Positions 8,917 to 16,966 of a stretch of DNA of 41,414 bases are shown here, piece by piece. The position numbers were made by a program, and so were the translations under genes. Under the pieces are notes generated by a model. That model made no database searches and was not told where the DNA came from. It saw nothing but the letters and a program-made list of their open reading frames with translations. The DNA is from Balneola sp. (lineage in GTDB: Bacteria > Bacteroidota > Rhodothermia > Balneolales > Balneolaceae), in contig NZQV01000003.1 of NCBI GenBank assembly GCA_002696035.1, positions 1-41,414 of the forward strand. The letters are read 5' to 3'. Each line of letters begins with the position of its first letter. Positions within the stretch are counted from its first letter, which is position 1.

Positions 8917-9762
8917 ATGGGTATGCTGAAATATATCTTTACCAACAAATATTTCTACATAGGTTCGTTGGCCATTATTCTATTTGGCGCAGCTTCTCTG
9001 TACATCGCTGATAAGCTGATAATGCCAGCCTATACAAATTACAATGAAGGCGTTACGGTTCCAGATGTCACCAGAATTTCTCTGGAGGAAGCCCAAGACC
9101 TACTCACCGATTATGGGTTACGTTTTGAAGTAACTGACCGACGCGCGAATTCTGCCTTCCCCGCTGATTATGTGATCGATCAGTCGCCGGGAGCATCCAA
9201 TATCGTCAAGCCGAATCGCAAGATCTATCTTACGGTGAACACTGAAGTAAAACCTCAGGTTGTAGTTCCGGGTGTGGTTGATCTTTCCCTCCGAAATGCC
9301 GAAATACAACTTCAGAACTATGGACTTCAGGTGGGCAGTCGCAGTTATGAGTCTTCACGTTTTAAAACAATTATCCGACAGTCTATACCTGAAGGCACCA
9401 CGGTGGAAAAAGGTGCCGTAGTAGACCTGGTGGTTGGAGACGGACTTGGCAGCCGTATGGTCACCATTCCCGAGATCATTGGGCTACAGCTGCCTGAAGC
9501 ACAACTGAAGTTACGCGAAACCGGACTTCGTGTGGAAGCCGTACAGTTTCGTCCTACAAAAGATATGGTCCCAAACACTGTACTCGATTATAGTCCCAAG
9601 AAGGAAGAATTTCGTGAAGGTGAATCCATTACCCTGACCATTTCTGAGCGTTTTGAAGTTGAAGAGGAAAGTGAAGGCGGAGCTGTAATCATCGATTCTA
9701 CCGGTAACGATTCGGGAATACCACCAGATTCACTGAACAATCAACCCAACCAACAAGACTAA
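8917..9762 (+). CDS. membrane-anchored protein with three PASTA domains
   Basis: The 281-residue protein has one N-terminal transmembrane helix (about residues 13-33) and three consecutive PASTA repeats (roughly 45-109, 114-175 and 182-244). Each begins with a V-P-x-V/I-x-G/R-x-x-L-x-x-A pattern, for example TVPDVTRISLEEAQDLL, VVPGVVDLSLRNAEIQL and TIPEIIGLQLPEAQLKL. The tail is acidic and low-complexity. PASTA domains are known to bind peptidoglycan or muropeptides in penicillin-binding proteins and Ser/Thr kinases. No kinase or transpeptidase domain is present, so this is a stand-alone periplasmic cell-wall-binding protein by inference. It sits 3 nt before rpe. An alternative ATG exists two codons downstream of the chosen start. 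Confidence 0.85.
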   Translation: MGMLKYIFTNKYFYIGSLAIILFGAASLYIADKLIMPAYTNYNEGVTVPDVTRISLEEAQDLLTDYGLRFEVTDRRANSAFPADYVIDQSPGASNIVKPNRKIYLTVNTEVKPQVVVPGVVDLSLRNAEIQLQNYGLQVGSRSYESSRFKTIIRQSIPEGTTVEKGAVVDLVVGDGLGSRMVTIPEIIGLQLPEAQLKLRETGLRVEAVQFRPTKDMVPNTVLDYSPKKEEFREGESITLTISERFEVEEESEGGAVIIDSTGNDSGIPPDSLNNQPNQQD

Positions 9763-9765
9763 CAC

Positions 9766-10437
9766 ATGAATTTTCAACTCCCTTTAATTGCCCCATCCAT
9801 TTTAGCTGCCGACTTTTCTGAGCTCGGCTCAAACATACAGGATGCAATTGAAGGAGGTGCTTCATGGATCCATTGTGATATCATGGACGGACACTTTGTG
9901 CCAAACATCAGTTTTGGCCCGAACATAGTAAAGGCGGCAAAGAAATCTGCACCTGAAGCCTTCATCGATGTTCACTTAATGATCGAGAACCCCGATCAGT
10001 TTGTAGAATCTTTTGTTCAGGCTGGTGCCGATCTTATTTCGGTACATTACGAAGCTACTCACCACCTGCACCGGAGCATTCAAAACATCAAAAAATATGG
10101 CTTGATGGCCGGGGTAGTAGTAAATCCGGCAACATCCCTCCATAATCTGGAACCGATATTAGAAGATGTAGACCTGGTACTCATCATGAGTGTAAATCCC
10201 GGGTTTGGAGGGCAGAGTTTTATTGAAAATAGCTACCAGCGGTTAACCGAATTAGCCAAGATGCGGGATGAAGGAGATCATGGCTTTCTCATTCAGGTTG
10301 ATGGGGGCGTAAACCTAAAGAACGCCAAAAAAGTAGCAGACGCCGGAGCTGATATCCTTGTTGCCGGAAGCGGCGTATTTTCTGCCCAGGATATAGGCAC
10401 CCGTTATCAGGAGCTTCAGGAGAAACTGGGAGAGTAA
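9766..10437 (+). CDS. rpe: ribulose-phosphate 3-epimerase
   Basis: The 223-residue protein is full length for this TIM-barrel enzyme, which interconverts ribulose 5-phosphate and xylulose 5-phosphate in the cytoplasmic pentose phosphate pathway. Visible family motifs are IAPSILAADFSELG at the start, WIHCDIMDGHFVPNISFG with metal and catalytic residues, DVHLMIENPDQF, VNPGFGGQSFI for phosphate binding, and QVDGGVN. It follows the PASTA gene by 3 nt and is probably the last gene of the upstream run. No anomaly was seen. Confidence 0.97.
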   Translation: MNFQLPLIAPSILAADFSELGSNIQDAIEGGASWIHCDIMDGHFVPNISFGPNIVKAAKKSAPEAFIDVHLMIENPDQFVESFVQAGADLISVHYEATHHLHRSIQNIKKYGLMAGVVVNPATSLHNLEPILEDVDLVLIMSVNPGFGGQSFIENSYQRLTELAKMRDEGDHGFLIQVDGGVNLKNAKKVADAGADILVAGSGVFSAQDIGTRYQELQEKLGE

Positions 10438-10615
10438 TCAATATCATTCCTTAATGAAAACGAAGACCCAACCAGCTATTTGCTGTTTCGGTCCTTATCT
10501 GCCTACATCATTTCTTCTATCAAATTCTTATCTTTTAAAATCTTAATACTAATAAAATTTTACTCCCATAGAAGACCAGAATACACTTACCGAGCAAGTC
10601 ATACAGCTTAAAGGC

Positions 10616-11563
10616 GTGGATCCCATTTCACTATTTGGGATGCACGACCGCAATATCAGCGCTTTAGATAAGGCTTTTCCTGAATCAAAATTCAACGCCC
10701 GGGGCGACCGCATTAAGATCACAGGTCCGCAAGAAGAAGTTGAGACGGCCCTGGAAGTCATAAAAGGCATGCTGGATATCCTGGACCGCAAGGATGCTGT
10801 TGAAGAAAACGACCTAAAAACGCTCATCGCCTTAAAGAGTGGTGAAAGCACAGCCCGACGGCCACAGATACGAGATCTGGGTGAACCCGGCGACACCATC
10901 ATTCACACACACAACGGTGAAGCCATCTCCGCCAAAACTCCGGGACAAAAACGCATTGTCACGTCTTCCACTAAACAGGATATCGTATTCGCGATCGGTC
11001 CTGCCGGAACCGGGAAAACATATACCTCAGTAGCACTTGCCGTTCAGGCACTGAAGGATCGCAAAGTGCGAAAGATCATACTTGCACGTCCCGCAGTTGA
11101 AGCAGGCGAAAATCTTGGCTTTCTGCCCGGCGATCTCAAAGAAAAGATCGATCCTTACCTGCGACCGCTTTATGATGCGCTGGAAGATATGATTGACCGC
11201 GATCGACTTGAGCTCTATCTCGCCAAAAATGTGATCGAGATCGCTCCGCTGGCTTACATGCGTGGACGAACACTGAATAATGCATTTGTGATCTTAGATG
11301 AAGCTCAGAACGCTACCAACACTCAGATGAAGATGTTTCTGACACGAATCGGGTTCAACAGCCGTGCTATCATTACAGGAGATATTACCCAAACCGACCT
11401 CCCCCGCCGGCAACAATCGGGACTGATTTCCATCCAAAATATATTACAGGATGTGGAAGGTATTGACTTTGTGTATCTGGGTGAAGAAGATGTGGTGCGC
11501 CATAAACTGGTGCGTGATATCATTAATGCCTACGAAAAATTCGAGAATAAGAAGAAGAAATAG
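10616..11563 (+). CDS. PhoH-family ATPase (start uncertain)
   Basis: The product matches PhoH-type P-loop ATPases: Walker A is GPAGTGKT (residues 128-135), Walker B is FVILDEAQN, and conserved RPAVEAGENLGFLPGD and TGDITQTDLP segments follow. An N-terminal nucleic-acid-binding (KH-like) region is expected in this family, which has been linked to RNA metabolism. The start is a problem. The frame has no ATG upstream of an internal one at 10640, and is open back to a TAA at 10553. The first usual initiator is GTG at 10616. The preceding in-frame residues from 10568 (EDQNTLTEQVIQLKG) look like genuine family N-terminus, so an unusual start such as ATA at 10568 is possible. Confidence 0.93.
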   Translation: MDPISLFGMHDRNISALDKAFPESKFNARGDRIKITGPQEEVETALEVIKGMLDILDRKDAVEENDLKTLIALKSGESTARRPQIRDLGEPGDTIIHTHNGEAISAKTPGQKRIVTSSTKQDIVFAIGPAGTGKTYTSVALAVQALKDRKVRKIILARPAVEAGENLGFLPGDLKEKIDPYLRPLYDALEDMIDRDRLELYLAKNVIEIAPLAYMRGRTLNNAFVILDEAQNATNTQMKMFLTRIGFNSRAIITGDITQTDLPRRQQSGLISIQNILQDVEGIDFVYLGEEDVVRHKLVRDIINAYEKFENKKKK

Positions 11564-11597
11564 CTTTCAGCCGACAGCACTCAGCTTAACTCGTTCT

Positions 11598-11636
11598 TTT
11601 GAAAATCTGGTTATTTATTACTGGAAAATTTTCAAA
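11598..11636. other. inverted repeat after phoH
   Basis: TTTGAAAAT and ATTTTCAAA form a perfect 9-bp inverted repeat around a loop that itself begins and ends with CTGG. It lies between the PhoH gene and the MBL-fold gene. There is no clear T-tract; it may be a weak terminator or chance in AT-rich DNA. Confidence 0.3.
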
Positions 11637-11655
11637 CCACATCATTGCTTAATAA

Positions 11656-12456
11656 ATGAAAACCTACGCTGCTACACTTTATGAAGGTACTTTTTCTGTT
11701 GGTATGGATAAAAAATTTGTCCGTATTGACCGAGATGATCCCCCTGCCAAAGGAGCTCTGAAGTTATCCCTGAATCCATTCCTCATTCACACCGAAGAGC
11801 GAAATTATTTGTTTGATTGTGGAATTGGTGAATTTGGGGAAGATACGGGACCCGAGGTCATCAGAGAAAACTTACAAGAACATGGTCTGACCGAATTTGA
11901 TATCACCGATATTTTTCTAAGCCATCTTCACTATGATCACATTGGGGGATTGGCCCATCGTGAAAACGGATATTGGGAACTTACATTTCCAGATGCCAAG
12001 ATCTGGGTTTCTAAAAAAGCATGGGAAAAAGTTACGGCCAAAGATGAATATTACGACGAAGAAAAAACGGCCTTCATCTCTTTTGTTGATGCCCGTGCCG
12101 ATCTGCATTTTTTGGATCAGGAAGATCAACCCTACCCGGATATGTCGGTTAAAAAGATCGGCGGACACACTGAATTCCATCAGGTTCTTTTATTTGATGA
12201 CGGGCAGCAAAAATACCTGCAAGCCGGTGATGTGATAGGAACCAAAGGAGCCATCAACCGAAAATATGCTGCCAAATACGATTTTGAGCCTAAAGTAAGT
12301 CAGCAGAAAAGAGAAGAACTTGCAAAGCTGGCATTTGACGAAGGCTTCACTATTTTAAGCTACCACGAAGATAAACATCCATTATTTAAACTAACCGGTT
12401 ACGACGAAAAAACCGGATACAGCACTGAAAACGTAGAATCTTATGTCCCTGCCTGA
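11656..12456 (+). CDS. metallo-beta-lactamase-fold metallohydrolase
   Basis: The 266-residue cytoplasmic protein (no signal peptide) carries the binuclear-metal signature HLHYDH at residues 90-95. Further likely ligands follow in order: His in KKIGGHTEFH, Asp in LQAGDVIG, and His in LSYHEDKH. This arrangement fits the hydrolase group that includes quorum-quenching lactonase-like and other MBL-fold enzymes, but the substrate cannot be read from sequence. The gene's 3' end overlaps the purine phosphorylase start by 14 nt, so the two are probably translated from one message; whether the reactions are connected is unknown. Confidence 0.85.
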   Translation: MKTYAATLYEGTFSVGMDKKFVRIDRDDPPAKGALKLSLNPFLIHTEERNYLFDCGIGEFGEDTGPEVIRENLQEHGLTEFDITDIFLSHLHYDHIGGLAHRENGYWELTFPDAKIWVSKKAWEKVTAKDEYYDEEKTAFISFVDARADLHFLDQEDQPYPDMSVKKIGGHTEFHQVLLFDDGQQKYLQAGDVIGTKGAINRKYAAKYDFEPKVSQQKREELAKLAFDEGFTILSYHEDKHPLFKLTGYDEKTGYSTENVESYVPA

Positions 12457-13234
12457 GTACATTTCAACGATCAAGAACTTTTTAACTGAACACGGATTTC
12501 CTGACAAAATTGATGCGGCCGTTATCCTTGGCTCTGGTCTGGGAGGCTTTGGGGATGAGATCGAAAACTCCGACTCCATTCCATATTACGATATTCCCTC
12601 TTTTCCACAATCTACGGTAGAAGGACATTCAGGCTCGCTCATTTTTGGGGAAGTAGACGGCAAAAACGTACTCGCTTTTTCCGGTCGCTTTCATCACTAT
12701 GAAGGGCATGATTTTGCTAAAACCGTTCTCCCCGTTCAGCTTGCCTCTGCTTTTGATGTGGATAAACTCATCATCTCGAATGCAGCCGGAGGAATCAATT
12801 TACGCTATCACGTTGGGGATCTTATGATCATCGATAGCATCATCAAACAATACACGATGGTTTCTGAACCGGCTGAGAATACCTGGAGTTCGAGTTTCGA
12901 ACAATATGCGCAAGAGGTAAGAACGATTGCCCGTGATCTTAATATTGAAACACAAATGGGTACTTATCTCTTTGTAAAAGGACCAAATTACGAAAGCAAA
13001 GCTGAGATCAAAGCTTTCCGGAAATTAGGAGGAGATGCTGTCGGTATGAGTACCGCCCCGGAGCTGATCGAAGCAGCGAAACTGGGCGTCAAAACAGCCG
13101 CCGTTTCTCTCATTACCAATGCCGCGGCCGGCGTGACCGGAGAGAAACTGGATCACGGCGAAGTGAAGGAAGCCGCAGACAAGAAGAAAGATGTGTTTGC
13201 GAAGCTGGTTAAAGGGTTGATTGAGAAGTTTTAA
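12443..13234 (+). CDS. punA: purine-nucleoside phosphorylase
   Basis: The 263-residue protein has the trimeric PNP hallmarks: VILGSGLGGFGDEI (phosphate-binding glycine loop), GHSGSLIFGEVDG, FSGRFHHYEGH with the conserved active-site His, SNAAGGIN, GPNYESKAEIK and GGDAVGMSTAPE. The enzyme splits purine (deoxy)ribonucleosides with phosphate into base and ribose 1-phosphate, in purine salvage. Length is typical. The start is inside the end of the MBL-fold gene (14-nt overlap). The C-terminus is basic and lysine-rich (KEAADKKKDVFAKLVKGLIEKF region). The gene symbol follows common usage for this class. Confidence 0.93.
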   Translation: MSLPEYISTIKNFLTEHGFPDKIDAAVILGSGLGGFGDEIENSDSIPYYDIPSFPQSTVEGHSGSLIFGEVDGKNVLAFSGRFHHYEGHDFAKTVLPVQLASAFDVDKLIISNAAGGINLRYHVGDLMIIDSIIKQYTMVSEPAENTWSSSFEQYAQEVRTIARDLNIETQMGTYLFVKGPNYESKAEIKAFRKLGGDAVGMSTAPELIEAAKLGVKTAAVSLITNAAAGVTGEKLDHGEVKEAADKKKDVFAKLVKGLIEKF

Positions 13235-13590
13235 ATGTTTGAATGCTAAATTTTTACTGGAGGCAATAGTATAGGATTCAGGGTTTGGTAAAATCTCGAA
13301 GGGATGAATACAATTCGGCCTTAGAAAAAAGAGCGCTAAAAAGATGATGCAATGGAGCGTTAAGAAATAAATCTTACCGCTGAGAAATTAAGAAGTGGTC
13401 ACCTCACGAAAAGGAGCATTGATTTATTTTAGCAAAATGGAGTCAGCTTTAGCTCTTTTTCGCAGCCGGGAGTTTTTGGTTCTTTTGTCGGTACAAAAGA
13501 ACAGGATGTGTTAATTCCAAAAAATTGCTGATCCGAATATACTGGAAGCTCCAGCTTCATTTTATCATTTAGAGGATTATGTCGCCCAAC
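13235..13590. other. 356-bp convergent intergenic region with small hairpins, no gene seen
   Basis: This gap lies between the 3' ends of the + strand PNP gene and the - strand RDD gene. No credible ORF or RNA gene is visible. It holds a perfect 10-bp hairpin at 13479-13502 (GTTCTTTTGT/ACAAAAGAAC) and a smaller one at 13545-13558 (GAAGCT/AGCTTC). The first is of a type found scattered in many Bacteroidota-related genomes. It appears to be repeat-derived filler, possibly acting as a bidirectional terminator. Confidence 0.6.
13479..13502. repeat. perfect 10-bp hairpin between convergent genes
   Basis: GTTCTTTTGT, a CGGT loop, then ACAAAAGAAC. The stem itself provides a T-run on both strands. 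Position between two gene ends suggests transcription termination or a REP-type element. Confidence 0.55.
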
Positions 13591-14334
13591 CTACTTCCCA
13601 TGAATAGCATTGTAATCCTTGATCACCGTCTCCAGAAACTCCTCTCCTTTCATTCCGTGATCTGATATTCCCAACCGATCTTCGATCTTCTTACGGGTTT
13701 TTTGGAGCATCAGAAACCAGTTGTCATATTCATAATGGGAGCGGGAATCGAGTACTTCCTTGATGATGCGAATGTCCTTATCAGTAAGTTCAGCTACCTG
13801 CTTGAAACGCGGTTCATACGCATCTGACACTCGCGAAAAAAGTGTGTTATCCAGCTTCACTTTTTTGCGCTCTTTGATCACACAGGTCTTCCCCAGAATA
13901 TCCCCAATGCGCTGCCCTTTCCCATTCATGATGATGGTCACAAAAGCCAACACCCCGCTCGTCATTGTAATTTCAACCACCCGGAAAAGCCATCGGAGTA
14001 AATAACCACTGAGGGTAGCGCGTGTCCCATCAATTTTTACCACGCGAATGCCCACTATCTTCTTTCCCAAACTATACCCATTCGAAACCACTTCTGAAAT
14101 AAGATGATAGGTAAGCACCGGAATGATCAGCACCACATAAAGGATCCAAACCGGACTGCTTTCTATATCAGACGGTGAGGAACCGAGGCTACTGATATAT
14201 CCCCAGATCCATATCACTACCAAATAATAAACACCTATAAAAAAGGCATCCAGGAAAAAGGCAAGAACACGCTCGCCCACACCTGCCGGCTCGTAATTCA
14301 ATTTCACATGTTGAGTGGTTTCAATTCCGACCAT
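13591..14334 (-). CDS. RDD-family membrane protein
   Basis: The 247-residue protein has the RDD pattern: GERVLAFFLDAFFIGVYYLV (first helix with Arg and Asp), a second hydrophobic stretch near WILYVVLIIPVLTYH, GYSLGKKIVGIRVVK, and a late Asp in NGKGQRIGDILGKT. About 90 soluble residues follow, which is long for an RDD tail. RDD proteins have been linked to transport or stress tolerance but have no general function. The gene is divergent from the SpoIIM-like gene with a 154-bp gap. This RDD/SpoIIM/DUF4129/DUF4350/MoxR/DUF58 grouping recurs in many bacteria, so a common membrane process is likely. Confidence 0.88.
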   Translation of the reverse strand: MVGIETTQHVKLNYEPAGVGERVLAFFLDAFFIGVYYLVVIWIWGYISSLGSSPSDIESSPVWILYVVLIIPVLTYHLISEVVSNGYSLGKKIVGIRVVKIDGTRATLSGYLLRWLFRVVEITMTSGVLAFVTIIMNGKGQRIGDILGKTCVIKERKKVKLDNTLFSRVSDAYEPRFKQVAELTDKDIRIIKEVLDSRSHYEYDNWFLMLQKTRKKIEDRLGISDHGMKGEEFLETVIKDYNAIHGK

Positions 14335-14488
14335 TCTTTTGATTTATGATTGTGATGTATGATTTTCGATTTGTGATTTCTCTGTGAATTCGGTTCTGCT
14401 GAATAGTTTGGATTTACTATCTTCACCTTTCAACAAACGAGCATGAAGTTATGTGCATCCCACTTAAAATGAAAACCAGTTCAAGCCT

Positions 14489-15442
14489 ATGAGGGAAGTC
14501 GCCTTTCTGCGGAAAAATGCCGACAAATGGAAGGAATTCGAGCAAATGCTGGACAATTCCTCCTCCGACGATCCCGATAAATTGGCAGATCTGTATGTCG
14601 AGCTCAGCGCTGACCTCGCCTACGCACAGGCCAACTATCCCGGCAGCAAGACCGAAGAATACCTTAATCAGCTTTCAGTGGCGGTCCATAGCGAGATCTA
14701 CCGCTCCCGAAAAGAAGAACGGGGAAGGCTCATTACTTTCTGGACCGAAGAACTGCCACTGCTTTTTGCCTCCAAACAAAAAGAATTACTATACAGCTTT
14801 TTGGTATTCATGCTGGCCATTGGCATCGGGATCCTGTCATCCGTAAATGATCCCTCTTTTGTGCGGCAGATCATGGGCGATGCCTACGTGAATATGACCA
14901 TCAGCAACATTGACGAAGGCGATCCTCTTGCCGTCTATAAAAAAGCGGAAGAGCTCGACATGTTTTTCGCTATTACTATCAACAACGTACGGGTTTCATT
15001 CTATGCTTTTGCAAGCGGACTGTTGACTTCCATTGGCACTGGCGTGGTTTTGTTAAACAACGGGATCATGGTCGGGGCTTTTTTGAACTTCTTCGCTGAA
15101 TACAACTTAATAGGAGAAGCCCTCCGCGTGATCTTCATCCATGGGGCACTCGAACTTTCTGCCATCGTTATTGCAGGAGCGGCTGGCTTTGTGGTGGGTA
15201 ATGGAATACTATTTCCCGGCACGTATACCCGCCGCCGATCCTTCATCAGAGCCGGAAAAGAAGGTCTTAAGATGATCATTGGCCTCGTTCCTGTTTTTGT
15301 GGCTGCAGGCTTGCTGGAATCCTTCGTCACACGGTACACACAAATGCCGCTATGGTTGAGTTTGTGCATCATCTTCGGTTCCTTCGCTTTTATCATTTAC
15401 TACTTTATATGGTTGCCTCTAACACTAAAAAAGAACTCATGA
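14489..15442 (+). CDS. SpoIIM-like (stage II sporulation protein M family) membrane protein
   Basis: The 317-residue protein has a soluble N-terminal helical part (1-105), then several transmembrane helices (about 108-128, 165-190, 215-240 and 260-305). Typical family features are YVNMTISNIDEGDPLAVY, ITINNVRVSFYAFASGLL, GIMVGAFLNFFAEYNL and FIHGALELSAIVIAGAAGF. The organism is not implied to sporulate: this family is widespread in non-sporeformers beside MoxR and DUF58 genes. The stop overlaps the next start (ATGA), so the following membrane gene is translationally coupled. Confidence 0.88.
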   Translation: MREVAFLRKNADKWKEFEQMLDNSSSDDPDKLADLYVELSADLAYAQANYPGSKTEEYLNQLSVAVHSEIYRSRKEERGRLITFWTEELPLLFASKQKELLYSFLVFMLAIGIGILSSVNDPSFVRQIMGDAYVNMTISNIDEGDPLAVYKKAEELDMFFAITINNVRVSFYAFASGLLTSIGTGVVLLNNGIMVGAFLNFFAEYNLIGEALRVIFIHGALELSAIVIAGAAGFVVGNGILFPGTYTRRRSFIRAGKEGLKMIIGLVPVFVAAGLLESFVTRYTQMPLWLSLCIIFGSFAFIIYYFIWLPLTLKKNS

Positions 15443-16263
15443 ACGAATTCGTACTCCAAAAATATCGTGATCTCGGTGGCATTCTAACCGATTCCTTTCA
15501 ATACATTCGTGTTCACTGGAAGAGCCTGGGGAAAGCACTTTTACTACTTGTACTCCCCTTCTATCTCATCTCAGGATTACTGGTTGGCGATTCCTACTCA
15601 AATTTCTTAACCGCCGTGATGGAGAATCCCAATGCCGATCCCGGTACCCTCTTTACCGGAAACTTTTTGTTCGGTTTATTGCTTTTAGCCTTCTCCTCCG
15701 GGGCATTACTCACAGCTTCCTTAACGCATGTACAGATCGCCCGGGACCACGGCGAAGTTCAGCTTTCACAGATCACCGATCGCTTTGGCGGCAACTTCCT
15801 CAAGCTTTTTCTGATCTATGTTCTCATCATCCTGGCGATCTTCTTTTCGGCATTTCTGTTCATCATTCCGGCTATTTATATCGGGGTGAAATTATTCCTT
15901 GCTCCTGCCACATCCATCCTCGAAGACCTCAACCCCATTGACGCCATAACAAGATCCTGGAGCCTCACAACCGGTCACTGGTGGTTCACTTTTGCCGTGT
16001 ATCTGGTGATGAATATCATTTCCTCTTTTATGTCCTACATCCTCATCATTCCGATGGGCATTGTGATCAGTTTTGTGGGAATGGCAGGTGCTGATGCCGA
16101 AAGTTCACTCATGTCTATGATGGGAATTTTTTATGGGCTGATGATCGTCTTCGCCTCCTTATTTTCCGTGATCATGCTCATTGCTATGTGCCTGCATTAT
16201 TTCAACCTTATTGAGCGTAAAGAAGGCACCGGACTTCGCCAACAGATCGAGGAGCTGGGGTGA
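15439..16263 (+). CDS. multi-pass membrane protein of the SpoIIM-DUF4129 cluster
   Basis: The 274-residue protein begins at the ATG that overlaps the SpoIIM stop (MNEFVLQKYRDLG); a longer upstream reading frame would run inside the SpoIIM gene and is not credible. It has a soluble start and about six hydrophobic helices. The central FIIPAIYIGVKLFLAPATSI then DAITRSWSLTTGHWW resembles membrane domains seen in YciC-like and glycerophosphodiesterase-associated proteins, where a helix pair is followed by an A-x-x-R-S-W-x-L-x-x-G-x-W motif. The function is unknown. It ends overlapping the GTG start of the DUF4129 gene. Confidence 0.8.
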   Translation: MNEFVLQKYRDLGGILTDSFQYIRVHWKSLGKALLLLVLPFYLISGLLVGDSYSNFLTAVMENPNADPGTLFTGNFLFGLLLLAFSSGALLTASLTHVQIARDHGEVQLSQITDRFGGNFLKLFLIYVLIILAIFFSAFLFIIPAIYIGVKLFLAPATSILEDLNPIDAITRSWSLTTGHWWFTFAVYLVMNIISSFMSYILIIPMGIVISFVGMAGADAESSLMSMMGIFYGLMIVFASLFSVIMLIAMCLHYFNLIERKEGTGLRQQIEELG

Positions 16264-16964
16264 TAAGAACCATCCTCTTACTTTTTCTGTGGATGTCTCC
16301 CTTGCTGGGTCAGGCCCAGGATGACGCCAAACAACTACCGGCCGACTCCAGCGACATCACCGTGCGTACCGTGAATGCAGAGACTTTTCGGGAACTCGCC
16401 AACAGCCGCGAGTTTGAGTACAATGAGATCCCCGAAAATCCCGATTCCCTTTGGAGCCGAATACGAGCCTGGCTATTTCAGCTGATCGGGAAGATCTTTG
16501 ATAGCAAATGGGCTTCCATTTTCATTCGCATTGCTTTTATTGGCATTTTTGTCGCAGTACTACTTTCTGTCATCAATCAAATACTGGGTGGAAAGCTGAC
16601 CACTTCCTTCACCGGAAATAAATCAGATAAAGACCTTTCTCTTAACATCACTGAGGAAAAACTACATCAACAAGACTACGATGAACTATTGCAGTCGGCC
16701 CTGGAAAAAAATGAGTTCAAAAATGCAGTCCGGATCTTATACCTGAAAGCCTTGCAGGATCTTACAAAGGCGGAACTCATCACCTGGAAAGCCAATAAAA
16801 CCAACAGCGATTACCTGCGGGAATTATCCTCACATCCGGCTAAATCAACCTTTTCGCGGCTCACTTATTTTTACGAATATGTGGAGTATGGCGATTTTGA
16901 GATCAATAGAGATGGATTTCAAAAATTTCGCGATATCTACCAAACTATGGAGCTCAATACATAA
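16260..16964 (+). CDS. DUF4129-domain membrane protein
   Basis: The 234-residue protein uses a GTG start overlapping the preceding TGA (GTGA). It has a cleavable-looking signal (1-19, ending LLGQAQ), a periplasmic stretch, one transmembrane helix (about 88-107), and a cytoplasmic C-terminal DUF4129 domain. The DUF4129 signature is AVRILYLKALQDLTKAEL, ITWKANKTNSDYLREL and FSRLTYFYEYVEYGDF. DUF4129 proteins in other bacteria are neighbours of MoxR/DUF58 genes; their biochemical role is not established. Confidence 0.87.
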   Translation: MIRTILLLFLWMSPLLGQAQDDAKQLPADSSDITVRTVNAETFRELANSREFEYNEIPENPDSLWSRIRAWLFQLIGKIFDSKWASIFIRIAFIGIFVAVLLSVINQILGGKLTTSFTGNKSDKDLSLNITEEKLHQQDYDELLQSALEKNEFKNAVRILYLKALQDLTKAELITWKANKTNSDYLRELSSHPAKSTFSRLTYFYEYVEYGDFEINRDGFQKFRDIYQTMELNT

Positions 16965-16966
16965 TC

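Noticed and set aside
11598-11636. inverted repeat after phoH as an intrinsic terminator
   Set aside because: AT-rich, long loop, no T-tract; listed only as an inverted repeat.
14335-14488. GATTTATGATT-like runs in the RDD/SpoIIM gap as a direct-repeat regulatory array
   Set aside because: TGATTT-type runs are irregular and low-complexity; spacing is not constant. The gap surely holds promoters, but no site could be fixed.
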